Position numbers and translations under genes: made by a program. The notes beneath the pieces are model-generated. The model saw nothing but the letters and a program-made list of their open reading frames with translations, was not told where the DNA came from and did no database searches. Source: JBFGFG01 sp041627475 (GTDB lineage Bacteria > Actinomycetota > Nitriliruptoria > Nitriliruptorales > Nitriliruptoraceae). Taken from it: 21,919 nucleotides of DNA. The first letter of the stretch is position 1. Every line of letters begins with the position of its first letter. This document shows positions 1 through 7,557 of the stretch, piece after piece. The stretch spans positions 1 to 21,919 of the forward strand of contig JBFKQZ010000020.1 in NCBI GenBank assembly GCA_041627475.1, read 5' to 3'.

Positions 1-1
1 G

Positions 2-1174
2 ACGTCCGGCATGACGATGCTGCAGGACCTCGACCACTTCGGCGACGGCATGCAGCTGATGCGGCACCTGACCCACTTCGCCGGCGGTCAGGGGATCATC
101 CTCGTCGTGCTGACGGTCCTCGCGAAGGGGCACGCCCAGCTGGGGACGCTGTTCGTCGGGGAGGGCCGCGACGAGCGGGTCGTGCCGAGCATCATCCGCA
201 CCGCGAAGCTGATCTACATCATCTTCGCGGCGTGGTTCGTCGCCGGCGTCACCGTCCTGTGGCTGAGCCTCCTCCACGCCGGGCTCACCGCCTACCACGC
301 GGCCCTGCACGCGGTCTCGTTGTTCCTGGCCGCGTTCGACACGGGGGGCTTCGCCGTCCACTCGACGTCGGTCGCGTACTACCACTCGGCACTCGTCGAG
401 ACCGTGCTGATCCCGATCATGCTCGCCGGCGCGGTGTCGTTCCCGCTGCACTACGACCTGTGGCAGCGCAAGTGGCGCAACGCGACCGGGCACCTCGACC
501 TGCGCACGCTCGCCACGACCACGACCACGTTGACGTTCGTGCTGCTCGCCGGCCTGGCCGCCGCCGGGACCTACCCGAGCGTCGAGGGGCTCTCCCGCAA
601 GGGCCTGTGGACCGCGCTGTCGGCCGCGACCAACACCGGCTTCAGCGTCTTCCCCGGCAGCGGCTACGCGAGCTGGGGCCAGCTCGCGCCCGGTGCGCTC
701 GTCGCGATCATGCTCATCGGGTCGATGGCCGGGTCGACGGCCGGCGGCATCAAGACCATCCGCGTGGCACTGATCGCCAAGTCGGTGCTGCGCGACATCC
801 GCAAGGCCCTGGCACCGCCGTCGAGCGTCGTCGTGGCGACGTTCCGGTCCCGCCGGCGACAGCTGGTCACCGACCAGCAGGTGCGCGCCGCCGTGATCAT
901 GACGATGCTCTACCTGTTCACCGCCGTCGGCGGCGCACTGGTCCACGTCTACCACGGCGCCACGATCGAGACGGGCCTGTTCGAGTCCACCAGCGCGACG
1001 GCCAACGTCGGACTGAGCGTCGGGTCCATCGGCCCGGACAACCCACCGTCGCTGAAGATCGTGACGATGTTCCAGATGTGGGCGGGCCGCCTCGAGTTCC
1101 TGTCGGCGTTCGCGATGGTGGGCTACGTCGTCGCGATGGTCCGCGGGCGGAGGCTCGGCGCCAGCAGCCGCTGA
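2..1174 (+). CDS. TrkH/KtrB family potassium uptake protein, C-terminal part (5' partial)
   Basis: This is the membrane-spanning K+-translocating subunit of a Trk/Ktr uptake system, which normally works with a cytoplasmic TrkA/KtrA gating subunit not seen here. The frame is open to the left edge, so the start and probably the first pore loop lie outside the window; about 390 residues are present, against roughly 450-500 in the family. Numbering from the first ATG in view, three of the four pore loops are visible: DTGGFA near residue 110, ATNTGFS near 206 and SATANVGLS near 328. The Gly/Ser-rich stretch GSMAGSTAGGIKT near 237 matches the conserved family loop, and MWAGRLEFLS near the end is the usual last-helix signature. 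It converges on nth with only 4 bp between the two stop codons. Family assignment is firm; a choice between TrkH and KtrB is not possible. Confidence 0.93.
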   Translation, partial: TSGMTMLQDLDHFGDGMQLMRHLTHFAGGQGIILVVLTVLAKGHAQLGTLFVGEGRDERVVPSIIRTAKLIYIIFAAWFVAGVTVLWLSLLHAGLTAYHAALHAVSLFLAAFDTGGFAVHSTSVAYYHSALVETVLIPIMLAGAVSFPLHYDLWQRKWRNATGHLDLRTLATTTTTLTFVLLAGLAAAGTYPSVEGLSRKGLWTALSAATNTGFSVFPGSGYASWGQLAPGALVAIMLIGSMAGSTAGGIKTIRVALIAKSVLRDIRKALAPPSSVVVATFRSRRRQLVTDQQVRAAVIMTMLYLFTAVGGALVHVYHGATIETGLFESTSATANVGLSVGSIGPDNPPSLKIVTMFQMWAGRLEFLSAFAMVGYVVAMVRGRRLGASSR

Positions 1175-1178
1175 GTCT

Positions 1179-1874
1179 CTACCGCTTGTCGGTCAGGCCC
1201 GAGGTCTGGTCGCTCGGGCAGAGCTCGCGGACCACGCAGCCGCCACAGTCCGGGTTCCGTGCGTCACAGACACGGCGTCCGTGGAAGATCAGCAGGTCGG
1301 CCACGTCGAGCCACCGCTCCTGCGGGAACAACCGCATCAGGTCCCGCTCGATCTTCTGCGGCGTCTCCTCCTTCGTGAAGCGCAGGCGACGCGACAGCCG
1401 CTTGATGTGGGTGTCGACGACGACGCCCTCGTTGATGCCGAAGCCGTTGGCGAGCACGACGTTCGCGGTCTTGCGCGCGACGCCGGGGAGCGCCGTGAGC
1501 TCCTCCATCGTCGCCGGCACCTCGCCGCCGTGGTCGTGCGTCACGATCGTGGCGGTCGCGTGGAGGTTCTTCGCCTTCTGGCGGAACAGGCCGAGCCGCC
1601 CGATCAGCTCCTCGATCCGGTCGCGGGTCGACGCTGCCGTCGACGGCGCGTCCGGCATCTCGGCGAAGAGGTCCCGGGTGACCTCGTTGACCATCACGTC
1701 GGTCGACTGCGCCGACAGCATCGTCGCCGCGAGCAGCTGCCACGTGGACCCGTAGTCGAGCTCGATCTCGGCGTCGGGGTGTGCAGCCTCGAGCGCGTCG
1801 AGGACGTACGGGGCCCGGATCGTCTTGCCCCGGGTGCGGTCCACACCCTCGAAGTCGTACGGGTCACGCGTCAC
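1179..1874 (-). CDS. nth: Endonuclease III (DNA glycosylase / AP lyase)
   Basis: This bifunctional base-excision repair enzyme removes oxidised pyrimidines and cleaves the abasic site. The 231-aa product has the expected length. The helix-hairpin-helix LPGVARKTANVV carries the catalytic lysine at about residue 135, and the catalytic aspartate follows in VVDTH at about 154. Four cysteines at about 203, 210, 213 and 219 form the C-X6-C-X2-C-X5-C site for the [4Fe-4S] cluster. The start is GTG, with AGGA 8 nt upstream. It lies 45 bp downstream of the phosphate sensor kinase on the same strand, so it may be read through from the pst-phoU operon or have its own promoter. I see no functional tie to phosphate. 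Confidence 0.96.
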   Translation of the reverse strand: MTRDPYDFEGVDRTRGKTIRAPYVLDALEAAHPDAEIELDYGSTWQLLAATMLSAQSTDVMVNEVTRDLFAEMPDAPSTAASTRDRIEELIGRLGLFRQKAKNLHATATIVTHDHGGEVPATMEELTALPGVARKTANVVLANGFGINEGVVVDTHIKRLSRRLRFTKEETPQKIERDLMRLFPQERWLDVADLLIFHGRRVCDARNPDCGGCVVRELCPSDQTSGLTDKR

Positions 1875-1919
1875 GGTCGCGGTCCTGGGTCGGGGTCGAG
1901 CAGGCTGCGACGCGCGAGG

Positions 1920-3209
1920 CTACGTGGCCGGCTCGACCGGGAGCCGCACGGTGAAGGTCGTGCCCTCCCCCAGCAGCGAGTCCACCCGGATCCGGCCACC
2001 GTGCCGCTCGACCGCGTTGCGGACGATCGACAGCCCGAGGCCGGTGCCACCGCGTTCCCGCGACCGCGCCACGTCGACCCGGTAGAACCGCTCGAAGATG
2101 CGGTCGACGGCGGCCTCGGGGATGCCGATGCCGGTGTCGGCCACGGTGAGGACCTGGTAGCCGTTGTCCCGCTGGATCCCGACGCGGACCTCACCGCCGC
2201 GCCGGTTGTACTGCACGCCGTTCGCCACGAGGTTGTCGACGACCAGGGCGAGGTCCCGGGCCCGGCCGGCCACGAGCGCCGACGCCGGCAGCTCGGCGCG
2301 CAGCGTCACGCCGTCCTCCTCGGCCGCACTCGCGACGCCGGCGATCGCCGCACGGACGAGCTGCACGAGGTCGACGGACACGAGCTCCTCGCCGTCGGGT
2401 TCCTCGAGCATCCGCAGGTCCAGCAGGTCGTGCACGAGCCGCGACAGCCGTTGCGACTGCTCGGCGAGCCGCTCCACGAGGCCCTCGTGCCGCTCCGGCG
2501 GCGCGACCTGCAGCGCGTCCACGAGCGTGGAGATCGCGGTCACGGGCGTCTTCAGCTCGTGCGAGGCGTTGACGACGAAGTCCCGGCGCAGCTCCTCGAC
2601 CTGGCGCTGACGGGTGCGGTCCCCCACGACGACGAGCACGTCGTCGTCGAGCGGCGAGGCCGTGATGCGCAGGTTGCGGCCCGCCCGGTCGTCGGTCACG
2701 GCCACCAGCTGCCCGCTGCTGCGTGCCTCGTCGATCGCGTCGACGACCGCCGTCGAGCCGAGGACCGCCAGGGGGCTGGACGCGTCGGCACCCTCGCCGA
2801 GCCCGGCCATCCGGCGGCCGGCGTCGTTGGCGGCCGACAGCCACCCGTCGGGCGCGAACACGAACGCCGGCTCGTCGAGCGACGCGACCAGGCGCTGGGA
2901 CCACGGGACGACACCGCGCAGCTCCTCGCGCACCTCGTCCAGCTCGTCCCCCAGACGGTCGACGGCGGCCGTCAGTGCCTGCCAGGTGGGCGGGCCGTCG
3001 GGTGCTGCCGGCACGGTCGCCTCGTCCACCGCGCGCGCGTCGACGTGCGCCGTCAGCCGTTGCACCCGGGCCTCCTGCCGCGACCAGAGCGCGACCCCCG
3101 CCACGACCCCGAGGAGCGTGGCCCCCGCGACCGCCGGCACGGCCCCACCAGCAGCAACGGCCGCGACCAGCGCGACCGCCGGCACGACCCAGAGCACCAG
3201 TCGGCTCAC
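1920..3209 (-). CDS. phoR: Phosphate-sensing sensor histidine kinase (PhoR/SenX3 type)
   Basis: This is the membrane sensor kinase partner of the response regulator encoded just upstream. The 429-aa protein has two hydrophobic segments (about 4-20 and 25-43) with almost no extracellular loop, as in SenX3/PhoR kinases that sense through the Pst/PhoU complex rather than through a periplasmic domain. A PAS-like domain spans about 104-195. The dimerisation helix has FVVNASHELKTPV with the phospho-accepting His at about 217. The ATPase domain has an N-box near 326-330, DTGIGIP near 358 and GGTGLGL near 387. The start is GTG, sharing GTGA with the regulator's stop codon, a 4-bp overlap that implies translational coupling. 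Naming follows Streptomyces PhoR and mycobacterial SenX3; the phosphate role rests on context. Confidence 0.93.
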   Translation of the reverse strand: MSRLVLWVVPAVALVAAVAAGGAVPAVAGATLLGVVAGVALWSRQEARVQRLTAHVDARAVDEATVPAAPDGPPTWQALTAAVDRLGDELDEVREELRGVVPWSQRLVASLDEPAFVFAPDGWLSAANDAGRRMAGLGEGADASSPLAVLGSTAVVDAIDEARSSGQLVAVTDDRAGRNLRITASPLDDDVLVVVGDRTRQRQVEELRRDFVVNASHELKTPVTAISTLVDALQVAPPERHEGLVERLAEQSQRLSRLVHDLLDLRMLEEPDGEELVSVDLVQLVRAAIAGVASAAEEDGVTLRAELPASALVAGRARDLALVVDNLVANGVQYNRRGGEVRVGIQRDNGYQVLTVADTGIGIPEAAVDRIFERFYRVDVARSRERGGTGLGLSIVRNAVERHGGRIRVDSLLGEGTTFTVRLPVEPAT

Positions 3210-3901
3210 GCCTGGCGCCGGTCCGCGAAGCGGTACCCGACCCCCCGCACCGTCTGGATGCGCACCGGCTCGGTGGGGTCCTCCTCGATGCGGGTGCGCA
3301 GGCGACGGATGTGCACGTCCAGCGTCTTGGTGTCGCCGACGTAGTCGGTGCCCCAGACCTCGTCGATGAGCTGGTCACGGGTGAGCACGAGGCCGGCGTT
3401 CTCGACCAGGTAGGCGAGCAGGTCGAACTCCTTCGGCGGCAGCTCGACGAGGTCACCGTCGACGCGCACCTCGTGCCGCGCCCGGTCCACACGCACGCCC
3501 AGCGACTCCGCGGGCGCGTCCGGGTCCCCCGTGCCGCCGCCCGCGCCCCGGCGCAGCACCGCACGGATCCGTGCGACGAGCTCACGGGTCGAGAAGGGCT
3601 TGGTGACGTAGTCGTCGGCACCGAGCTCGAGCCCGACCACGCGGTCGACCTCGGTGTCGCGGGCTGTCAGCATGATGATCGGGACCTGGCTCTCGCGGCG
3701 AAGCCGGCGGCAGACCTCGGTGCCGCTCAGTCCGGGCAGCATCAGGTCGAGCAGCACCAGGTCCGGTCGGACCCGTGAGAAGGCATCGAGCGCAGCGTTC
3801 CCGTCGGCGACCCAGGTCACCTGGAACCCGTCCGCCTCGAGCGACACCGTCAGGCCCTCGGCGATCGCCGACTCGTCCTCGACCAGCAGCAGCTTGGGCA
3901 C
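3206..3901 (-). CDS. phoP: OmpR/PhoB-family response regulator (PhoP/RegX3 type)
   Basis: This DNA-binding response regulator probably activates phosphate-starvation genes. Its 231 residues comprise a receiver domain (about 1-120) with acidic pair E8/D9, phospho-acceptor D52 in LLDLMLPG, T79 and K101, followed by a winged-helix Trans_reg_C domain (about 135-228). The recognition region contains GDTKTLDVHIRRLR and ends in TVRGVGYRF, very close to what I recall of actinobacterial PhoP/RegX3. It lies 16 bp downstream of phoU and overlaps the kinase gene by 4 bp, so phoU, regulator and kinase look co-transcribed. A PHO-box-like site upstream of pstS is the obvious target, which would make the operon autoregulated. 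RegX3 versus PhoP is only a naming choice. Confidence 0.94.
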   Translation of the reverse strand: MPKLLLVEDESAIAEGLTVSLEADGFQVTWVADGNAALDAFSRVRPDLVLLDLMLPGLSGTEVCRRLRRESQVPIIMLTARDTEVDRVVGLELGADDYVTKPFSTRELVARIRAVLRRGAGGGTGDPDAPAESLGVRVDRARHEVRVDGDLVELPPKEFDLLAYLVENAGLVLTRDQLIDEVWGTDYVGDTKTLDVHIRRLRTRIEEDPTEPVRIQTVRGVGYRFADRRQA

Positions 3902-3917
3902 GTGGGGTCCTCGGGCG

Positions 3918-4589
3918 TCAGTTGGCGGCGACCTGCGACTGCAGGTCGACGCGCTCGCCGGTCGTCACGAAGGACGTGTCCCGGGCGATGGCCACGCCGT
4001 GGTCGGCGATCCGCTCGAGGTAGCGCGCCACCAGCCCCAGCGAGAGACGGTCGTCGACGACCCGGTCGTCGGCCGCGGCCGTGTCGAGCAGGAGCCGCTG
4101 GAGGCGGTCGACCTGCTCGTCGGCGCGGTCGATGTCGTGGACCGCCAGCGCGTCCTTCGTGCGCCACGCATCCATCCCGCCACCGAACACCTTCGCCGAG
4201 TGGGCGGCGAGCTCGCGCAGGTGGGTGCCGAGCTCGTGAGGCAGGTGGCGCGGGTCGCTGACCCGCAGCGACTCGCAGACGTGACGCAGCAGCGCCGCGG
4301 AGCGGTCGACGTCCACGCACATGCGCAGCAGTGCGACGAGGCGCCGCAGGTCACTGCCCATCGGCTGGTGCCGGGCGAGCAGGACGAAGCCCCGGTCCTC
4401 GATGCTGCGACACTCCTCGGAGGACACCGTCGTCAGGCGCCGCGCGTCGGCGATGACGCCCTCGTCCCCGGCGAGGTAGCCGTCGACCAGCCGCGGCATC
4501 TGCTCGACCAGGCGGAGACCCGCCCGGGTGAACCGGTCGTCGAGCTCGTCGAGCTGCTCGTGGAAGCTCTTCTGGTAGTCCTCGGGCAT
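3918..4589 (-). CDS. phoU: Phosphate signalling complex protein PhoU
   Basis: This cytoplasmic negative regulator links the Pst transporter to the sensor kinase. The 223-aa protein starts at ATG 4589, chosen because GGAGGG lies just upstream (4594-4599) and the sequence MPEDYQKSFHEQLDELDDR matches PhoU N-termini. The frame stays open further upstream, but that part is antisense-like sequence inside pstB. Two PhoU three-helix repeats are present, each with the acidic/aspartate-rich metal-binding pattern (for example LVALLRMCVDVDRSAALLRH in the first and LVARYLERIADHGVAIA in the second). It follows pstB by 38 bp and precedes the two-component genes by 16 bp. A second PhoU-like gene in the window serves the Na/Pi carrier. 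Confidence 0.95.
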   Translation of the reverse strand: MPEDYQKSFHEQLDELDDRFTRAGLRLVEQMPRLVDGYLAGDEGVIADARRLTTVSSEECRSIEDRGFVLLARHQPMGSDLRRLVALLRMCVDVDRSAALLRHVCESLRVSDPRHLPHELGTHLRELAAHSAKVFGGGMDAWRTKDALAVHDIDRADEQVDRLQRLLLDTAAADDRVVDDRLSLGLVARYLERIADHGVAIARDTSFVTTGERVDLQSQVAAN

Positions 4590-4627
4590 GCGACCCTCCA
4601 GATCCCGTGCTGCGCAGGCTAGGACGC

Positions 4628-5524
4628 TCAGCCGAACCGGCCGGTGATGTACGCCTCGGTGCGCTCGTCGGACGCGTCCGTGAAGATCTTGTCGGTGGTG
4701 TCGTACTCCACGACGATCCCGGTGCGGACGCCGTCCTCCTTGACGTCCAGCGAGAGGAACGCGGTGCGGTCCGAGACCCGGGCGGCCTGCTGCATGTTGT
4801 GCGTCACGATCACGATCGAGTAGTCCTTGCGCAGGTCGCGCATCAGCTCCTCGATGCGCAGCGTGGCGATCGGGTCGAGCGCGGAGCAGGGCTCGTCCAT
4901 CAGGATCACGTCGGGCTCGGTCGCGATCGCACGGGCGATGCAGAGCCGCTGCTGCTGGCCACCGGACAGCGACAGCCCGGACTCGTGCAGCTTGTCCTTG
5001 ACCTCGTCCCACAGGGCGGCGCCACGCAGCGACCGCTCGACCAGCTCGTCGAGGTCGCCCTTGTAGCCGATGATCTTCGCACCGAACGTGACGTTGTCGT
5101 AGATCGACTTGGGGAACGGGTTCGGCTTCTGGAAGACCATCCCGATGCGGCGGCGGACCTCGACGGGGTCGACGTTCGGGCCGTAGATGTTGTGGCCGTG
5201 GTAGCGCACCTCGCCCTCGACACGGGCCCCGTGGGTGAGGTCGTGCATCCGGTTGAGCGTTCGCAGGAGCGTCGACTTGCCGCAGCCGGACGGCCCGATC
5301 AGGGCCGTGATCTCGTTGCTGGGGATGCGCAGGCCGACGTCGCGGACAGCGAGGAAGTCGCCGTAGTAGACATTGACGTCCTGCAGCTCGAAGACCGGCT
5401 CGGTCACGACCGTCGGGTCGTCCGGTGCGGTCGCGGTCGCCGGCGGGGCGGCCAGTCCGGGATCGGTGGTCGTCGACTGCTGCATGCCGTTCACCTCGTT
5501 GGCGTGTTCGTCGGAGAGGGTCAT
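4628..5524 (-). CDS. pstB: Phosphate ABC transporter ATP-binding protein PstB
   Basis: This ATPase powers the PstSCAB high-affinity phosphate importer. The 298-aa protein has Walker A GPSGCGKST (about 77-85), the Q-loop in MVFQKPNPFPKSI, signature LSGGQQQR (about 186), Walker B VILMDEP (about 206) and the switch His in VTHNMQQ (about 242). The PNPFPKSI stretch is typical of PstB among ABC ATPases. It has about 44 residues of low-complexity N-terminus not found in the usual 250-260-aa family members. The first ATG overlaps the pstA stop (ATGA, 5521-5524) with AAGGG before it. A second ATG at 5485 has GAGGTG six bases upstream and would give a 285-aa protein, so the start is not settled. Confidence 0.97.
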   Translation of the reverse strand: MTLSDEHANEVNGMQQSTTTDPGLAAPPATATAPDDPTVVTEPVFELQDVNVYYGDFLAVRDVGLRIPSNEITALIGPSGCGKSTLLRTLNRMHDLTHGARVEGEVRYHGHNIYGPNVDPVEVRRRIGMVFQKPNPFPKSIYDNVTFGAKIIGYKGDLDELVERSLRGAALWDEVKDKLHESGLSLSGGQQQRLCIARAIATEPDVILMDEPCSALDPIATLRIEELMRDLRKDYSIVIVTHNMQQAARVSDRTAFLSLDVKEDGVRTGIVVEYDTTDKIFTDASDERTEAYITGRFG

Positions 5525-6426
5525 CGCACGCCCTTGCTGGCGCGGTTGCGGAAGTAGATGGCGATCCCGTTCATCAGCAGCAGCGCCCCGAGCAGCACGA
5601 TGATGGCGCTGGCGGCGATGGCCTGGAACGTCGGGTCGGGGTCGAACGTGTAGTTGTAGATGTTGATCGGGAGCGCGCTGAACTGCTCCAGCAGGTCCAG
5701 CGGCGACGAGTTGCGGAAGCGGGCGGACGTCGCGCCGACCACGAGGATCGGTGCTGCCTCGCCGATCGCGCGCGACAGCCCAAGGATCGCGCCGGTGATC
5801 ATCCCGGGCAGTGCCTGCGGCAGGAGCAGCTTGTAGGTGGTCTGCCAGCGGGTCGCACCGAGCCCGAGGCCACCTTCGCGCAGCGCGTTGGGGACGGCCT
5901 TGATGGCCTCGCGGCTGGTCACGATGATCACCGGGAGGATCAGGAGGATCAGCGTCAGGCCACCGGCCAGCAGCGACCGACCGAGGTCGAGGATCCCGAC
6001 GAACAGCCCGGCGCCGAGCAGGCCGTAGACGACGGACGGCACGCCGGCGAGGTTCGCGATGTTGGTCTCGATGAGGTTCGTCAGCCGGTTCTTCGGCGCG
6101 AACTCCTCGAGGTAGAGCGCCGCGCCGATGCCCAGCGGGAACGAGCCGATCGCGACGATCAGCATCAGCGAGAGCGTGCCGGTCAGCCCCGGTGAGACGC
6201 CCGCCTGCGACGGGTCGATGCGGGACGGGAGGCTGGTCAGGAAGCCCCAGTCGAGGAACTCGAGCCCGACCGCGAGGACCCGGACGAGCAGGACCGCCAG
6301 GACGACGACGCCGACGAGCGTCGCCGCCTGCAGCCCCAGACGGATCCGCAGCTCGCGCCGCGCCCGGTGCTTCGGCTGCTCGAACGTCGCGCGGTCGGTC
6401 GTGGGAGCGGTGGTCGTGGTGGCCAT
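5521..6426 (-). CDS. pstA: Phosphate ABC transporter permease PstA
   Basis: This is an inner-membrane permease half of the PstSCAB phosphate importer. The 301-aa protein has a charged, Thr-rich N-terminus, a first membrane helix at about 33-53 and further helices consistent with the six-segment PstA fold. The BPD-type cytoplasmic loop, which docks PstB, is seen as ALREGGLGLGATRWQTTYKLLL (about 181-202, first 20 shared with the pstC pattern), and SRAIGEAAPILVV follows. The ATG shares its first base with the last base of the pstC stop codon (TGATG, 6428-6424). Its own stop overlaps the pstB start. This tight packing supports fixed stoichiometry of PstC, PstA and PstB. Confidence 0.96.
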   Translation of the reverse strand: MATTTTAPTTDRATFEQPKHRARRELRIRLGLQAATLVGVVVLAVLLVRVLAVGLEFLDWGFLTSLPSRIDPSQAGVSPGLTGTLSLMLIVAIGSFPLGIGAALYLEEFAPKNRLTNLIETNIANLAGVPSVVYGLLGAGLFVGILDLGRSLLAGGLTLILLILPVIIVTSREAIKAVPNALREGGLGLGATRWQTTYKLLLPQALPGMITGAILGLSRAIGEAAPILVVGATSARFRNSSPLDLLEQFSALPINIYNYTFDPDPTFQAIAASAIIVLLGALLLMNGIAIYFRNRASKGVR

Positions 6427-7367
6427 CAGTACTCCTGCCGGTAGCGGCGGACGACCGCGGCCGCGATCAGGTTCAGCGCGAGGGTCATGAGGAACAGCGT
6501 CGACCCGACGGCGAAGAGCGCCTCGTACTGGAACGACCCGCGCGCTGCCTCACCACCGACCGACTGCGCGATGTAGCCGGTCATCGTCTGGTTCTGCACG
6601 AACGGGTTGAGCGTGATCGTCGGGCGCGAGCCCACCGCGAGCGCGACGATCATCGTCTCGCCCACGGCACGCGACATCGCGAGGATGATCGCGGCGACGA
6701 TGCCCGACAGCGCCGCCGGGAAGACCACGCGCAGCGCCACACGCGACTTCGAGGCGCCGAGGCCGTAGCCCGCCTCCCGCAGTGCGTTGGGCACCGCGGT
6801 CATGGCGTCCTCGGACACCGAGGCCACCGTCGGGATCAGCATCACGCCGACGACCAGACCGCCGGAGAACGAGTTGAAGAAGTCGATGCCCTCGAAGCCG
6901 AGGACGTTGCGGAAGAACGGCGTGACCGTGGTCAGTGCGAAGAAGCCGAGCACGACGGTGGGGATGCCAGCCAGCAGCTCCAGCGTCGGCTTGAGCGTGC
7001 CGCGGACCTTCGGGGTCGCGTACTCCGAGAGGTAGGTCGCCGCCGCCAGCCCGATCGGCACCGCGACGAGGAGGCCGATCACCGTGACGTGCATCGTCCC
7101 GGTGATGAGTGGCCAGATGCCGAGCCGGACGACGTCGAGGTCACTGCCGAACGGCTGCCACTCGGTGTCGAACACGAAGCGCTGCCACGAGACGTCACGG
7201 AAGAACGGGATCGTCTCGTTGGCCAGCACCAGCACGATCGCGACGGTCGTGACGACCGACACCGCGCCGCAGGCGAACAGGACGGCGAGGATGACCTTCT
7301 CGCCGAGACGCTTCGAGCGCGGTGCGAGGGGGTTGTCCTCGCCGGCCCGCTGCGTGAGCGCTGCCAT
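6426..7367 (-). CDS. pstC: Phosphate ABC transporter permease PstC
   Basis: This is the second permease half of the Pst importer. I place the start at ATG 7367, giving 313 aa, because AGGA lies 7 nt upstream and the sequence begins MAALTQRAGED; an in-frame GTG at 7430 would add 21 residues with no homology character. A membrane helix spans about 23-49, and FDTEWQPFGSDLDVV (about 66-80) is the typical PstC periplasmic stretch. The docking loop is ALREAGYGLGASKSRVALR (about 195-213), followed by SRAVGETMIVALAVG. It follows pstS after 190 bp holding two hairpins, so its expression may be lower than that of pstS. Confidence 0.96.
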   Translation of the reverse strand: MAALTQRAGEDNPLAPRSKRLGEKVILAVLFACGAVSVVTTVAIVLVLANETIPFFRDVSWQRFVFDTEWQPFGSDLDVVRLGIWPLITGTMHVTVIGLLVAVPIGLAAATYLSEYATPKVRGTLKPTLELLAGIPTVVLGFFALTTVTPFFRNVLGFEGIDFFNSFSGGLVVGVMLIPTVASVSEDAMTAVPNALREAGYGLGASKSRVALRVVFPAALSGIVAAIILAMSRAVGETMIVALAVGSRPTITLNPFVQNQTMTGYIAQSVGGEAARGSFQYEALFAVGSTLFLMTLALNLIAAAVVRRYRQEY

Positions 7368-7420
7368 GGGATGGTCCTGGAGGGATCGGGTGCCCGGGCA
7401 CGCAGCGCTGGCCGCGTGAC

Positions 7421-7455
7421 CCGGTGCCACCGAGTGAACGGCCGCCGGGCACCGG
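7421..7455 (-). promoter_or_regulatory. Hairpin with a lone PHO-box-like 11-mer in its loop
   Basis: Arms CCGGTGCC (7421-7428) and GGCACCGG (7448-7455) can form an 8-bp stem with a 19-nt loop. Read on the minus strand, the loop contains GTTCACTCGGT (7439-7429). This matches 10 of 11 positions of the Streptomyces PhoP half-site consensus as I recall it. It lies about 60-70 bp upstream of the pstC start. It may be an internal regulatory site for pstCAB or a chance match; there is no second unit at 11-bp spacing. Confidence 0.35.
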
Positions 7456-7509
7456 CGCGGGCACGGCGCGGTGACGGCGGACGCAACGATGGGTTACGGG
7501 ACGGTGACG

Positions 7510-7538
7510 ACGGGGCCGGACACGCCGGCCGGCCCCGT
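7510..7538 (-). terminator. Strong hairpin after pstS (attenuator/terminator-like or 3' stabiliser)
   Basis: Perfect 10-bp arms ACGGGGCCGG (7510-7519) and CCGGCCCCGT (7529-7538) enclose a 9-nt loop, starting 20 bp after the pstS stop in the direction of transcription. There is no T-run, so it is not a classical intrinsic terminator. In high-GC actinobacteria such stems may still terminate. Alternatively they protect the pstS 3' end, which would let the binding protein outnumber PstCAB. Confidence 0.6.
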
Positions 7539-7557
7539 CCTCCGCCCTGCGTCGGGG

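Noticed and set aside
1281..3344. Long open frame on the plus strand (687 codons) opposite nth and the sensor kinase
   Set aside because: It is antisense to two well-supported genes and has the Arg/Val/Asp-rich composition of GC-rich shadow frames.
4525..4536. GGTGAACC-type sequence as a further PHO unit
   Set aside because: It is inside the phoU coding region, stands alone without an 11-bp repeat and has no promoter nearby.
7510..7538. Classical intrinsic terminator after pstS
   Set aside because: The stem is strong but no T-run follows in the direction of transcription, so I list it only as terminator-like.
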